Positions 36,943-54,200 of a stretch of 64,000 bases of DNA are shown in pieces (within the stretch, counting starts at the first letter, position 1; each line of letters starts with the position of its first letter). The stretch is from Quillaja saponaria. Lineage: Eukaryota > Streptophyta > Magnoliopsida > Fabales > Quillajaceae. A program made the translations under genes and the position numbers. The stretch is taken from contig CM055617.1 in NCBI GenBank assembly GCA_029379385.1, positions 1,364,001 through 1,428,000 on the forward strand, read 5' to 3'. The notes beneath the pieces are model-generated. The model was not told the DNA's origin and did no database searches. It worked only from the letters and a program-made list of their open reading frames with translations.

Positions 36943-38863
36943 TTAAGGATGTTGTTGAAGGGTTTTGGCTGGATGTAGCATTATGCTGCGAGATGTATAA
37001 CCTTTAAAAGCTTTAGGAGATAGAGCTCCTTCATCTAGATTTGACTCTACTACCAACTGGGTTTCATCTCTATACACTTTTGCTTGGAAGGAGTTATCGA
37101 TTCTCCGCCAAACCTGAACTCCAGCCTGATACATTCTTTTGCCTATTTCTTAACTTTCATATTCCTGCTGCAAATCAGAGTAGTTAACTCTTCAATTCTG
37201 CCATCTTTGTCTTTACTTCAAGTTCTGCTTTGAGAGTCTTAATCTCCATGGTCAGAGATATCTGGTTTCCATCATGTTCTGAATTGTTGCTACATGGTGA
37301 TGGCTCCTTCTCTTGCCTTGCTGACTTCATCTTCACTTGCTCTGAAAATAAAACTGCGAGTCTCATATTCCCTTCAGGTGGAAGTGTAGACTGAATTACC
37401 ACAAATTGATGCAAACTGAGCACACAAGTGCTCTAAGAATGTTGGGATTTTGTAAAAGATGGTATCCTACCTCATGAAAATTAGAAATTCAGAGGTTTAT
37501 TGTTTCAGCTCAGTAGTGTTAAAGAAAGTTTGAAAGATTCTTATAATAACTTGGGCATAACAAGTTCCCCTGTAAATCTCATGAAATTAGGAGTGGCTCA
37601 TTTTAAGTAGGTGGCAACATGTTGGATGTGTACTATCTCAAAACTTCTTTTATTTGCCTTGCTCTTCTTATAACTCAATTCCACCAACCCCCCCCCCCCC
37701 CCGCCGCCCCGATGTTAGCTATGTCCTATGTTAGATAAAAGCAATAAAAGATAGCTTTTTTTTTTTTGGTAATTTCAAAAGTTTATCAGTCACATTAATT
37801 CCATGAGTATTACATTTGATTTTGTTTATGGTATTTACTATGTGTATTAGATCGAAGGTTTGTGAGGTACTTTCCTGTTAGTTAGATTAAAGGAAACTCA
37901 TTTTTCCTTCAGTGGCTGTAATGTTTGATACCATGTTTCATCATTAACTCTTTTTCTGAATAGGTATGTTCGTCCTGAATTTCAAAACTACTATATTATC
38001 TGATTGTAATTTTTTTTGGTGTGAGATTTCAAAATCTTAACTATTACTATTATGGTTGACTGTCGCGTGACTTAAACAGACTCTGGAGAGTTTCATTGTC
38101 ATTCATATCTTTATTTGGTGCCTCGGTATGGTCTTTCTAGGATAATTGATAGGCCTATTGATCTTTAACTTGACATGGACTCAATATGTGCAGAGGACAT
38201 TGTCAAAGTTTAAACTTTTTCTACAAAGTTGAAGGCTTTTTTATTTTTTATTAATTATTTATACCCAAGTATTTGGGATTTTATACCACCTAGAATACAG
38301 GGAGTACTTAATGTTAATATTTCAGACACACTTGGAAAAGAAGGTCTAGAATCTAACAAAATTTACCTGGGCAATTGTTCTTACTTATTACAGGCAATCT
38401 ATCATTTTGTGCAGTATGCATCCATGCATCAAGTGAGAGTTTTTCACAGTTCATTATTTTGCACAGCCTTCTCCACTTATGCTCAGTAAGTGATGGATGA
38501 GTCTGGAAAGCAGGTTCATTATCAGGATATAATATACTGTTAACACTTCCTTTCCCTGACAAATACATAGAACATAAAGCATAAACTGAGAAAAGAAATA
38601 GGATTTACACGGGTAACCTTGGGTTATGTGCCTGCCTATGGCTCTATAGTCTATAGAGACTGCAATGACAGGGTCGAGCATTTTCTGGCAATGAGTCCCT
38701 GTCCGGTAATTGATAGATGAGGGTCTGTTGCATATTCAGCCAGGTTATTGTCTAAGAGCTTACTCATGTTAAATTTTCCTGGCTTCTGTTGCTTGTGCAT
38801 GGGCTTTTGTTCATGCATCAGAAAATATTTGACATTCCTTTGCACCACATCTATATCATGCAA
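36943..38863 (-). pseudogene. NPH3/RPT2-family gene remnant (BTB domain missing)
   Basis: Read on the minus strand, broken pieces appear in the order found in NPH3-family proteins. From 38863: DIDVVQRNVKYFLMHEQ and LLDNNLAEYATDPHLSI. Near 38690-38640: LPENARPCHCSLYR then YRAI. Around 38510-38400: HPSLTEHKWRRLCKIMNCEK then LSLDAWMHTAQNDRLP. At 37390-37190: LRLAVLFSEQVKM-like residues, EHDGNQISLTMEIKTLKAE and KTKMAELK. At 37140-37080: VWRRIDNSFQAKV. Frame changes and stops separate the parts (for example after MAELKS and in the QQEYES segment), and the N-terminal BTB part is absent. Intact members act with Cullin3 E3 ligases and in phototropin signalling. The closest type is the At1g67900-like group. 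It is best called a decayed copy. Confidence 0.85.
37688..37702. repeat. Poly-C tract (15 C)
   Basis: Fifteen consecutive C followed by gccgcccc. It is striking in AT-rich DNA and is likely to be prone to length errors in sequencing. Confidence 0.9.
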
Positions 38864-43287
<4,424 letters not shown>

Positions 43288-44292
43288 AGGAAACTTTGCA
43301 AGGGAGCAATTAGGATAATTGAAAATCCAGCAGCTTCATTGAATCTGGTATTAGTTACATTGGCGGCAAGATTAAGTTGCAGGAATCTGATGCTTTTCCA
43401 TCAATGTCCCTTCAGCTTAATTTAGTTTTTTGGGAGAAATTGCAGTAATGCTACTGATGTAAGAGACAGAGGTTTGATGGTTAATGTTATTTTCATTTCA
43501 AACAATGACACCCTCGATTGTAAGAATACAGGTAATAAACTAACGTAAAATTTTACTCTCATACTGATACAATGAAGGAGACATTGTGACAGTTTCTCTT
43601 GGACAAGAAATGAGACCAACCGAAGATGTATTTTTCAGGAAGTATTTGATAGACAGAAGAAGTGTATCAATAATAGTGACATTATAATATTAAGGAGGGG
43701 GCTTTTTTTTTTATGTTGTTGACTGGTGCCCAATTTGCTTATACACTATACATCATAACATCAACAAAGAAATAATCAGTGAAACATAAGGTAGAAATAT
43801 CAAGATAATGAGATCCGTGATCGATTATTCTTCTAGTTTTCTCTTTCAGGAATTTCTTAGTTCTTTTTCATCCCACAGTTTTGCTACCCAATTCGACGAG
43901 CTGGGTTGGGGTCTCATAAACATCATAGATAATCAAGCAACATAGAAATTATGCTTCTACATTGTTTTAGGTTAGTTTTTTACTTCTTAAGGAGGAGGTT
44001 TACCTGTCACATTCTGGGTGTGTCTCAATTTGACTCTGCCCAATCTCATTCTCTTGGTGTTGTAATTTTCCAGTTGCAATATCATGGATGATTTTTGACA
44101 ACTATAAGCACGACCCATCAAGTTTATATATTGACGCCAATTACATAGAAAGGATCCCAACAGGATATCATCATTAACAATTTAGTTTTCAAGAGACACA
44201 TCAACATACAATGACCAGACATGGGTAAAGGCAGTGGCATCATATAAGAACAGAAGCATCACCCTTCTGCCTGACTCTCAATGTCAGATAGA
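43288..44292. other. Convergent 3' region
   Basis: Lies between two genes that point at each other (RABH1 and the minus-strand unknown gene), so it holds both 3' ends. No other gene is seen. Confidence 0.55.
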
Positions 44293-46458
44293 TCAACACC
44301 AATGTTCCCAAACTTGACCTGAAATGAAGAACTAGATTTGTTGAGTAAACTGTTGATTCAAAATGAACAAAATATCACGAAGGAGGTAGACATAAACACC
44401 GTAAAGTGTTGATGCTAGATGGTCATTGTTTCGTATCAAAGTGTTCAACTGGACCCCAACATTAACAGGGAAAAATAAGAACAATTGGAAGTGCTCATTT
44501 ATCTGAAACACATGGCAGGAAATATAACAAACTTGTAACAATGTTCATCTTGCTTGTGGCATCTGGAACTTACAAGATTGAAAATAGAACAGCAATGTTT
44601 CTTGAATCAAATAATGCAGCACGCTTGTATCTTCTCCATTTATTATTTGGCATATCATGAACCCTCTCTGTGACTGATTTATCTGTAACATCAAAAAATA
44701 ATAATATATGGATCAATCAAGTACCCAGTTGCCAGAAAAGAAAATAGGAGAAAAACCAAAACGCTTGCAGAGAACCAAGTAGACTAATATAAATGATGAG
44801 AAACCAAGGAAAATTCAGTATATACGGGATAATGCAAAAGAGAGGTGCCAGTAGCCCAGCTAACACTTTGTTCACTGGAACATGAAAGTTTTAATGCAGT
44901 TTCAAAAATGCGTTCTGTTGTCAAGCCATCAGATCCAATTTTGTATTATGAAACGTCCTTCACCTTGAACAACTAAAATGACTACTTGCACAAAGGATCT
45001 CCCTCTTCCTTGATCATGTATTCTAAACGAAACCTCCATTGTCAAGACCAGAAAATGGAATACATTATCGCATCGGAATAAAAACAGTAGAAAGCTGTTT
45101 GATAGATATACCTCTTGAAGTGCTGAAGTTCATAAGAAGTTGCATGAGTCTTCCACCTACTATTAGGCTTGCTTGTTTTGTTAACACCCTATGCAAATGC
45201 TGTAAGGCATCAGTTCATACGTTAGAACATAATTGTGATGATAAGTCGAATGACTTCAGCTATGGTCAGTAGTTCCTTTGGACATCAGTTCTACAATCTT
45301 AAGATCATCAATAAGGTGAGTTGATGAGACTTACAATTAGTACACTCTCACTTTTAAACCTTTCGCCAGCATCCTCGTTGGATTCAGGTGGTTTTGAATA
45401 TTTGCTCTCTGTAGGTATATCAACAATGCAAGGGGAGTATAACTCTTGGCTTGTCATTTGGAAATCAATGTAGCTCTGGCAATTTAGTGGAGAATCCAAG
45501 TACATCTGATTGTTGGTTAGATCCGGAACCTCTAAAATGCTTAAGAAATCCAGAGGTGAAGCGCATTGAGGATTGCAGTTTTCGTCAGGCAACACCGAAA
45601 TACTGTACACATCTTGGCTCTGCAGAAATGGAAGAACTTCAAAAATTGTCTCAAGATGCATAAAAAGCACAATGTTAAGGCATAAAGCCAATCATGCAAA
45701 TTGTTAATGCCATAGCTACATATCACTATCAACTAAACAACTAGTCTTCAGAATAAAAAATTTCACTCAAACCACACAAAATGCACAAAGATAAAGAGGA
45801 GCTTACTGGTGAACAGTGAAAAGAGCAATCTAATTCTGCTGGAAATGAAGTCTCCTCAATAAGAATAGGCAGAGTTTCTGTAACGAAAAGCATAATTACT
45901 GAAAATGCTTGATGCCACTTAAGAATGCAAAAAGTAGAAGTGATTTACCTGAAGAAAAATGTTGATTGATGTCCTCAACACTTGCTTTTAGTAACTTGAA
46001 AGATGAACAACTGGCAGGTAAGCTGCAATTCTTGTCCATAAATTCCCGAATGTGCGATTCACCCTACAAAAAATGAACTGAACTAGCAACCTTAATGGTA
46101 AAAGAAAAAACACTTAAAAGAGTAAACTGAACTAGCAGTTTATTAATAAGTTTGATTAGGTATATTCACTTAGGTCCTGTGCTCAATTTACTTCTAATAT
46201 TTGGGATTGGCAAAAAGCATACAAGCAGAACACCCAGAAAAAAATGAAACTGTCATACATGGGTATTGACTTCCAAAATTTTCATTCTCCATAAAACATG
46301 CAATTATAGAAACTACTTCAAATTTGAGAACTAAACCTCAAATGCAACCTAGATTTGCTTTTGAGAAGGGAAAACTATAAGGGTTTGGAAATCCACCCAA
46401 AAAAGAGCTTGAATTTGAAAACGAAAACTATTACCTCTATCGACGAATTAACAGCCAT
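44293..46458 (-). CDS. Unrecognised eight-exon plant protein
   Basis: Eight exons on the minus strand join with consistent phase: 46458-46435, 46063-45949, 45877-45807, 45619-45335, 45199-45112, 44914-44826, 44682-44574, 44318-44293. They give a 268-residue protein beginning MAVNSSIEGESHIREF and ending CQVWEHWC. The N-terminal 165 residues are acidic and Ser/Pro/Cys-rich and look disordered. The C-terminal 100 are more ordered and probably helical: HLHRVLTKQASLIVGGRLMQ, RERIFETALKLSCSSEQSV, LIQETLLFYF. No signal peptide, membrane segment or known motif stands out. The donors and acceptors are all GT-AG. By position it lies between RABH1 and CAMTA/UBP3, where Arabidopsis has the uncharacterised At4g39900; that link is only positional. 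Function is not known. The last three small exons are the least certain. Confidence 0.68.
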
Positions 46459-48245
46459 TGAAGAGCTAGTTGAGATAGTGACTAGACAGGGCTTTGTTCA
46501 ATGCTCATTGAAAGTTGAAACGAAAGGAAATTATTTAAGATGAATCCCCGGGAGAGTGAGAGTAAGCGAGTTAGTCGCCCGTTGGTGTGAATGTTACATC
46601 AGAAAAGTACGGTTCTGTAGCTCTCTCTCTTTTATATGTGGCGCGATTTGCCAGAGGCCCTGAATACGACATTGATGACCACGACAAAGACCTTCATTGT
46701 CAGATTTGACCATTGTGACCCTTGCTTCCTCGTTATAAGTGGAAGGTTTGGAAGAAAGCAAAAGGGCAAAATTTGATGAATTTGGGTGAATCTTGAGTGA
46801 GATCATGGTACGTACCTGTTGGTCTGTCTTGATGTTGGCAATGTGTGCATGTGACATAAAGCTTGCTTGCTTACGATGGACAACCAGACAAAGTCACACG
46901 GTCACGGGTTCGCTAACTGTTCCAGACTTGGCATTCTTACATAGTTTGGCCTCTCTTGGACAATAAGGTCCATGCTTCAAGGCCCAAATTTGCTGCTAAA
47001 TTCTGATAAATCGATCTAATTATTTTTTTAATCTCAAAGTTTTCTTTAAGATTATGGGCCATATTGGGCTTTCAACTACCATTTCCTGAAACATCCACTG
47101 AAAAAGAATACTTAAATTACTCTCTTATGAGATTTATAGTTACCAAAATGCATATATTATATAAATAATGATAGGATAGTGGAAGATTATTTAATTAATT
47201 TTTATATAATATTTTAAATTTATATTAATTTTTTTTTATATTATACTTGACATTATAAATTTATATAATAAAAAAATTAGAAGTAAGATAATAGTAAAAT
47301 TATACAGTCTAATATATTAAATAATCATATATTATACAATTATAGTCAAATTCTATATTTTTTGGCTCTTATCAATATTCTTATACCTTTTAGATATAAG
47401 TCTAATCATGGTTAGGTTTAACAATTGTCTCTCTTTATAAATATTTTATTACAAATTTAACTTCTAATAATATAGAAATCTCGTAATCCTTGAATTCAAG
47501 TATATTTTAACATTTAAACTACATTTTGTAAGTAACACTTTTTTATATTAATTGTTCATATGTAAATAAATTTTATAAAAAAATATTAATAATATATTAA
47601 AATAGTCAAAATGAATCTAGACGGATAATCATGAATTATTCGTGATTTATGTATTAGTTCCATTTGCAATATTTTACCTCCAATTTCATTACTGATTGAT
47701 TCCTTAAACAAAGGTGAAAATTTTACCTTCGTACCCTTTATACCACATTTGTTTTCTCCTATAATTTTTGCGAAAAAAAAAACCTCAACGATTCACTTGA
47801 TAAAATAGATTCCTAGCACAACAAGGAACAAACTAAGCAAAAAATTAGAATTAGGATATCCCAGATTTTACGTAATATAACTTTTTTTTCTCGTTTTTTA
47901 ATAGAGACTCTTGACAAGGAGTTGGTACTGTTACTGGGCCTGGCATTCCACTTCGGCTGCAACCTCGGCTTCCTACGAGGGTGCCCGAGTCTCGGTTTCT
48001 CTCCCTCTACGCTTTTGCTCTTTCTCTCTCTCCGCGTTATCATAAATTATCAATTCCCACAATAAGCTTAATTTGTTTTCTTTTTGACTGGAGACTCTCA
48101 GCCTTGTCCTGTTTGGATAGAAAGCCTAGTCCTTTATCTGCTGTAAATGCCCACCAATTCTCAGATCAAATTCTTTTGAATAACACTAATATTGTGATAA
48201 TCAACCTTACCTGCTGAATTGCACTGGCTAACCCACTACGAGTTC
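46459..48245. other. Divergent promoter region between the unknown gene and CAMTA
   Basis: The two genes start away from each other, about 1.8 kb apart. The middle (47100-47800) is extremely AT-rich. The CT-rich stretch 47930-48050 is likely to be part of the CAMTA 5' leader. A cacggtcacgggttcg segment near 46897-46912 and the purine/CT-rich tract 46540-46640 flank the other start. No additional gene is seen. Confidence 0.5.
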
Positions 48246-51200
48246 ATGGCTGAAATCAGACGATATGGTGTTAGAAACCAATTAGGTGAGGTTTTACTTA
48301 AGCCCAATCATTTTCATTCCTTATTCAATTTTTTTTTTTGTTTTTTGTTGTTGTTGTTGTTTTTACAGAAATATTTTGATCAAAGTATAACTTTGAAATT
48401 TAGTTTTCTTTTCCCTTTCATCTGACTGATATTGCATCTGTCAAAATGAGATTTAGTGGCTTCTAGTTAGCTTAGTGAAACTTTGGATGTAGTGATTGAC
48501 TTGCTAAAAGAGGTAACCAGCTGCAATCAATTTAGTGTACGAATGCAAATATAGTTACAAGTAATGAACTTGTAATGTATTTTGTTGGTACACTGTTATA
48601 ATGCTGCTTTTGAGTGAGCTGAGAAAAATGAAGGCTTGTGTTTGAACTTTGTCTTTGAATGGTCTTTTGTTGCTTATTGACATTGGCAATATGAATAAGA
48701 AGACTTTCCCTACTTCCCTATACTTTATTAGATGACATTCTCAGAACCCAATTGAACTCCATATATTATTGCTTTCACTTATTCATTATCATTTTTCCAC
48801 TCCAGATGGACAATGTATTGTGTTAATTTTTGTTTCTAGTTGAACTCCATTAATTATTGCATTTATTGATTCATTATCATTTTTCCTGTCCAGATAGTCA
48901 ACGTATTGTGTTAATTTGTGTTTCTAGTTGATCTTATCATCCTTAGCTTATTAGCTATTCTCTTTGCATTTTTTACATGTAATATCCATATTCGAATTTT
49001 TCATAGCATTTTTAATCAATTGTCCACTGCATGGCGCTGCATTGGCAGAGCGCTGCATTTTTGGCAGAAGAGGGCTGCAATTTATCTCGATTAAGTTCCC
49101 TTTCTCACATATAGTACTAAAAAAGTTTCATATAGATTAATGAAACATATCTCTTTTTGCAATGCTATTTAACTACGTGTTTAATTGGAAGTTATTAGTA
49201 TTGACGTGTAATTGCTATCCTTTGTTGGAATTCAGATATTGAGCAAATAATCTTGGAAGCAAAGCACCGATGGCTACGTCCAGCTGAAATTTGTGAAATT
49301 CTTAGTAACTACAAGAAGTTTTATATTGCCCCAGAACCAGCAAATATGCCATCTAGTATGATTCTTACAGCATTGGATTTGTTGATATGTGATGCTTATG
49401 ATTTGAAGTAGTTACAGCTACTGCATAATTGTTGTTCGTGTTGATTTCATTGACCTGGATTTCTATATTTATTTCAACCAGTTGGATTTTCTAAACTAAA
49501 ACATAGCCCCGGGTTATCGCAAGGATGAAATTTGTTTTGCAGCAGTTACAGAAGAAAATAATTTGTGAGTATTTGCAATATATATGTATCTTGACACATC
49601 TTTGCTTCACATATCAGGTGGTTCACTTTTTCTTTTTGATCGGACGGTGCTGAGATACTTCCGAAAAGATGGACATAGCTGGAGGAAGAAAAAAGATGGA
49701 AAGACTGTGAAGGAAGCTCATGAGAAACTTAAGATAAGTATATGATACTTGTTGAAGTGATTATCAATAGGTTTATTTCAGAATTTGGGAGTTACATATG
49801 TTAGGAACCTTAGTCTTCATAAACAAGTGGACTGAAAAAATTATATATGATTCCAGGCTGGGAGTGTGGATGTATTGCACTGCTACTATGCCCATGGAGA
49901 AGAGAATGAAAATTTTCAAAGACGCAGTTACTGGATGCTTGAAAAGTGAGTGACTGGGAAATTAATTTGCAATGACATTTAAAAGTCCTAATTCTATTTT
50001 GTGTGATGTGCATGTATGTTGGGACAGAAGTTATGGTTAATAGTCTTCCATGTTCTGTTCTTTGAAAGGCAAAGATAGTTATTGGATTTTATTACTTTTA
50101 CACTTTGTATGCAATTGAGGGAGAAAAGTGAGTGTAGAAAATAAGGATGGAAAAAAATCTTTGCTTGACAAAGAAGAAAGAAAAAAAGCAGTATTTCCAT
50201 CTTTGGAGGAGAAAGAAAAGAAGAGAGAGTGGTCAAATCATTTAATTCATGATTTTAGTATTTTACACTAGCTTGCTTAAAGAGTGTTGAGTCTAGGTTG
50301 CACCACCTTAATTGTAAAAATGAGGATGAAATGGTAAATATAAAAGTAACGCTCAAGCTTTCTTCCACTCCCGGAGAAGGGATATTGTGGACCCAGAAAG
50401 AAATCTTCTCACTCATCTTCCTCCTGTTGCTCTCTCTCTCTTGCACGCGCGCACACAAACACACTCGCTCATTGCTGCACATTTGGTCACGCATAATCAC
50501 AACCCTTGTTGAAGTCTTTCCTTTTTTTCTTTCTCTCATTTTACACTTATTCCAAGGGTTCTAAAGTTTCAAGAAAATGGTATGTTACTTCTTATTTTTG
50601 GAAGGTTTGTTGTTGGGGTTTTTTTTCTCTTTCTTACAATATGCAGCATTATTGCAGGGAACTTTCACACATTGTTCTTGTTCACTATCGGGAAGTGAAG
50701 GTAATGTGTTCTCATAATATTTCTTACAATGTTGCCTGAGCTGTCTTAGTGGCAAAGCTTTCTGAAGAACATCATTCCCCTTTGCTTCTGTGAATACCTA
50801 GGGGAACAATCGATCTGACCAGGACAATTGATGAATTTGTTTAGAGTAAGCAAATGGATTGTGGAAGCTCCATCTTTTCCAAAATAGTTATATCTCCAGC
50901 ATGTGAAACTGGAATTTCGACATGGTCAAACTTACTTAAGATAACAATCTGTGGATCCATAAGAACTAATTATGTTTCATTATGGAAATGTTTTTCTGGC
51001 GTAATTTTTTTTTTTGTCTAGAAGTTCTGTTCTAACTTAGTTTCCAGTTACTCTTTATTTCGTGGTTAATTTAAGAAACATGCTTCCCTTTGATTCTTAC
51101 TTAACTGTTGCAATTATGAACTTAATTTTTAAAGTTGATTAAATCACGGATTGCGTTTCCATGTCTTCTAAGTGATCTGTAAATTGTATTTTTTTTTTCT

Positions 51201-54200
51201 TCTATTATCTGTGTGTGCTGGTCATTGATAACTTAATTTGAGGATTCTTCTTTTTCTTTTTCAACATAATCAGGCAAATAGGACAAATTTTAATCACTTT
51301 AAAGATCCCAAGGAAGCTGTTAAAGAAACTGAAGATAATATATCCAATGCTGAGATGGACACTTCTTTATCCTCTAGTTTCCTCCCAAATGATTATCGAG
51401 TGCCTTCACAAAATGATACGATAAGCATGAACAGTGTTCAGACATCAGATTATGAAGATGCTGAATCTGGTACTTCTGTTTTACATAGCCTCAGTTTTTC
51501 ACTTACTAGGATATGTTTCATGCATAAGGAACACATTTAGTTGGTTTCTCTAGGTTCATTTTCAGTAGTCAGCAATTCTTACATTATGTTCTTTCTTTTT
51601 CATTATTGCTATTTGATGTGATATATGCAGCATATTAATATTAATGCTGCATTGCAACAACCTATTAATGCTCAACTCCCTGATACTTATTATCCTCAGA
51701 TATCCTCAAGTATGTTTTTTTCATTAATATTTACTATACTATCACGTTTTTTCATCAATTTCATAGTGACTTTCAGTTTTCAGCAATTCTTATTTTACTG
51801 ATTGTAATACATAAATAACTGCAGGTGATTACCAAGAGAAGTTACCAGCATTTCTTCAGGTTGATTTTATGTCACTCCGTCAAGCTGAGAAAACCGGAGA
51901 TAGTTATAATGCTGAGTTGGCATGTGAATCCCGGAAACTCCTTGACTTCCAACTATGGGAGAATGCCTTGGAAAGTACTGCTGGAACTCAATCGGTGTCT
52001 TTTCAGCCTTCATTTCCTGTAACACTATCTGATACCGTGGGAATCAACCCCAATACAAAACAAGGAAATGAGATACTGGGGCAGCTTTTCATCAGCAGCA
52101 TTGCCAAAAAAGAGGAAACTGGAGATCTCATACAGGTCCAAGGAAACTGGCAGGTATTTAACTGATTTATCATTATACAATATAGCAAGCATATAGAATT
52201 TAATTTGACAGCCTATCTTCTAGGATTTTTTTATAGCAGTCTCTGCTCTAGGTCTGCTAGCTAAACTGTGATAGTTTAACTATACAGTGATATATTGCTC
52301 TTCTAGAGGTATATGGTAGTCCTCTGCTTCTCTAAGTTCTTGAATGTTTAGTTTTAGAAGGTTACTGAAAGAACAGGATCATTTCTATTCATAATAGTTC
52401 CTTTGCTCTTTTTTTGGGTAGTGTTATTGAGAAACTTGTACCTTTTTCTTTGCCCATATTGACCAAGTTCTACTGATTCTATCAATATCTAAATAATATT
52501 ATGTACTAAAGCTGCAAAGAGATAGATTGAGGAAATTTTATCTCGTGATCCTAATTTATACTATTTCTACTAAGACAAAAGTTGACTTATCTTTCTTGGA
52601 TTTTGATGTCATATTTCATTGCACTAGTAATATTTGACCATGTATGATGGGATTTGTTAATCTATGGCTGATATGGCACATAAAGATTTAGTACTAATGC
52701 ATGATTCATCTTGGAAGTTTTCATATCTTGCCATTCTTCCATTATTATTTTAACATTCAGTATTTTTTACGTGACTTGCATAAGTTTTTTGAAAACTTGT
52801 ACCGTGTAACTTATCTTTTAATGTTTATACCTTATAGATGATTTAATGTGGTAACTACTTGCTTCATGCAGTACTTGCATGTATGGTAAATTACTTTTCA
52901 TCTTTCCCTTTTTGGAATTTAATGAATACAATCTTCTTATAAAACTTGAAACTTTTCCTCGTAAACAGGCTTCTGGGGTTAATTCTTCACACTTGGATAA
53001 CTGGCTTATAGATCAGGATTTGCACACAGACTCAGTTTCTAATGTCACTTCAAGGAACCATGTGCAGAAAGTTGACTATGTTGATTTAGAGGAATCTTTT
53101 GAACCAGGCCTTGTACATCCTGACAAGAAGAATGAAAATTTACAGCAAAATGACCTTCAAAAGCAGATTTTAGATACAGAACATGAATATTCTGTGAAAT
53201 CTGATCTGGAGACTAATACAGACGTGGATGGAAAAACAAATTACCCCTCCACAGTATAAACTTTCTCTGTTAGATCGCTCTCGTGCAGATGGTCTAATAA
53301 AGCATGACAGTTTCAATCGATGGATGAGTAATGAACTGGGAGATGTAGGTGAACCTAATATGCAGTCCAGTTCTGGTGCCTATTGGGATACCGTTGAAAG
53401 TGAAAATGGTGTAGATGATTCAACCATTTCTTCCCAAGTGCACTTGGATTCTTATCTTCTGGGCCCCTCTCTCTCCCATGATCAGCTGTTTAGCATCATT
53501 GATTTTTCACCAAGCTGGGCATATGAAGGTTCGCAAATCAAGGTAGTCTCTTTCGCCTTAAACACATGTGCATGAGTTAAATCTATAACATACTAAACTC
53601 TCAAATGCTTTTTATGTGATCTATATGGATACTAACCAAAGATCAAGTAGAACTTTACTTGCTGAACAGATGTATAATCTCACTCACTCTCTCTCTCTCT
53701 CTCATTACTTTTTTCTCATTTATCCGGGAATTTGTACAGGTCCTAATTACAGGAAAATTCTTGAGGAGTCTGCAAGAAACGGAAAGTTGTAAATGGTCAT
53801 GTATGTTTGGGGAGGTAGAAATTCCTGCAGAGGCTATAATAGATGGTGTTCTTCTTTGTCATACTCCTTTACACAAAGCTGGGAGAGTTCCTTTCTATGT
53901 AACATGTTCTAACAGGTTAGCATGTAGTGAAGTGCGAGAATTTGAATTCCGAGTCAACCATACTCAAGAGGTTGCCATTGTAGATAAGTACAGGGACTGC
54001 AGCTTTGAAATTCTTAATATGCGATTTGGCAAATTATTGACTCTGGGGACTGCCTGTGCCCGGCCTCAAAAATCTGATCCCAATAATATAAGTGATAACT
54101 CTAATCTGAACAGTAAAATCATTTCACTGCTGAAAGAAGATAATGACCAGTGGGACCAAGTGTTAAAGCTAACTTCGGAAAAAGATTTTTCCACAGAATA

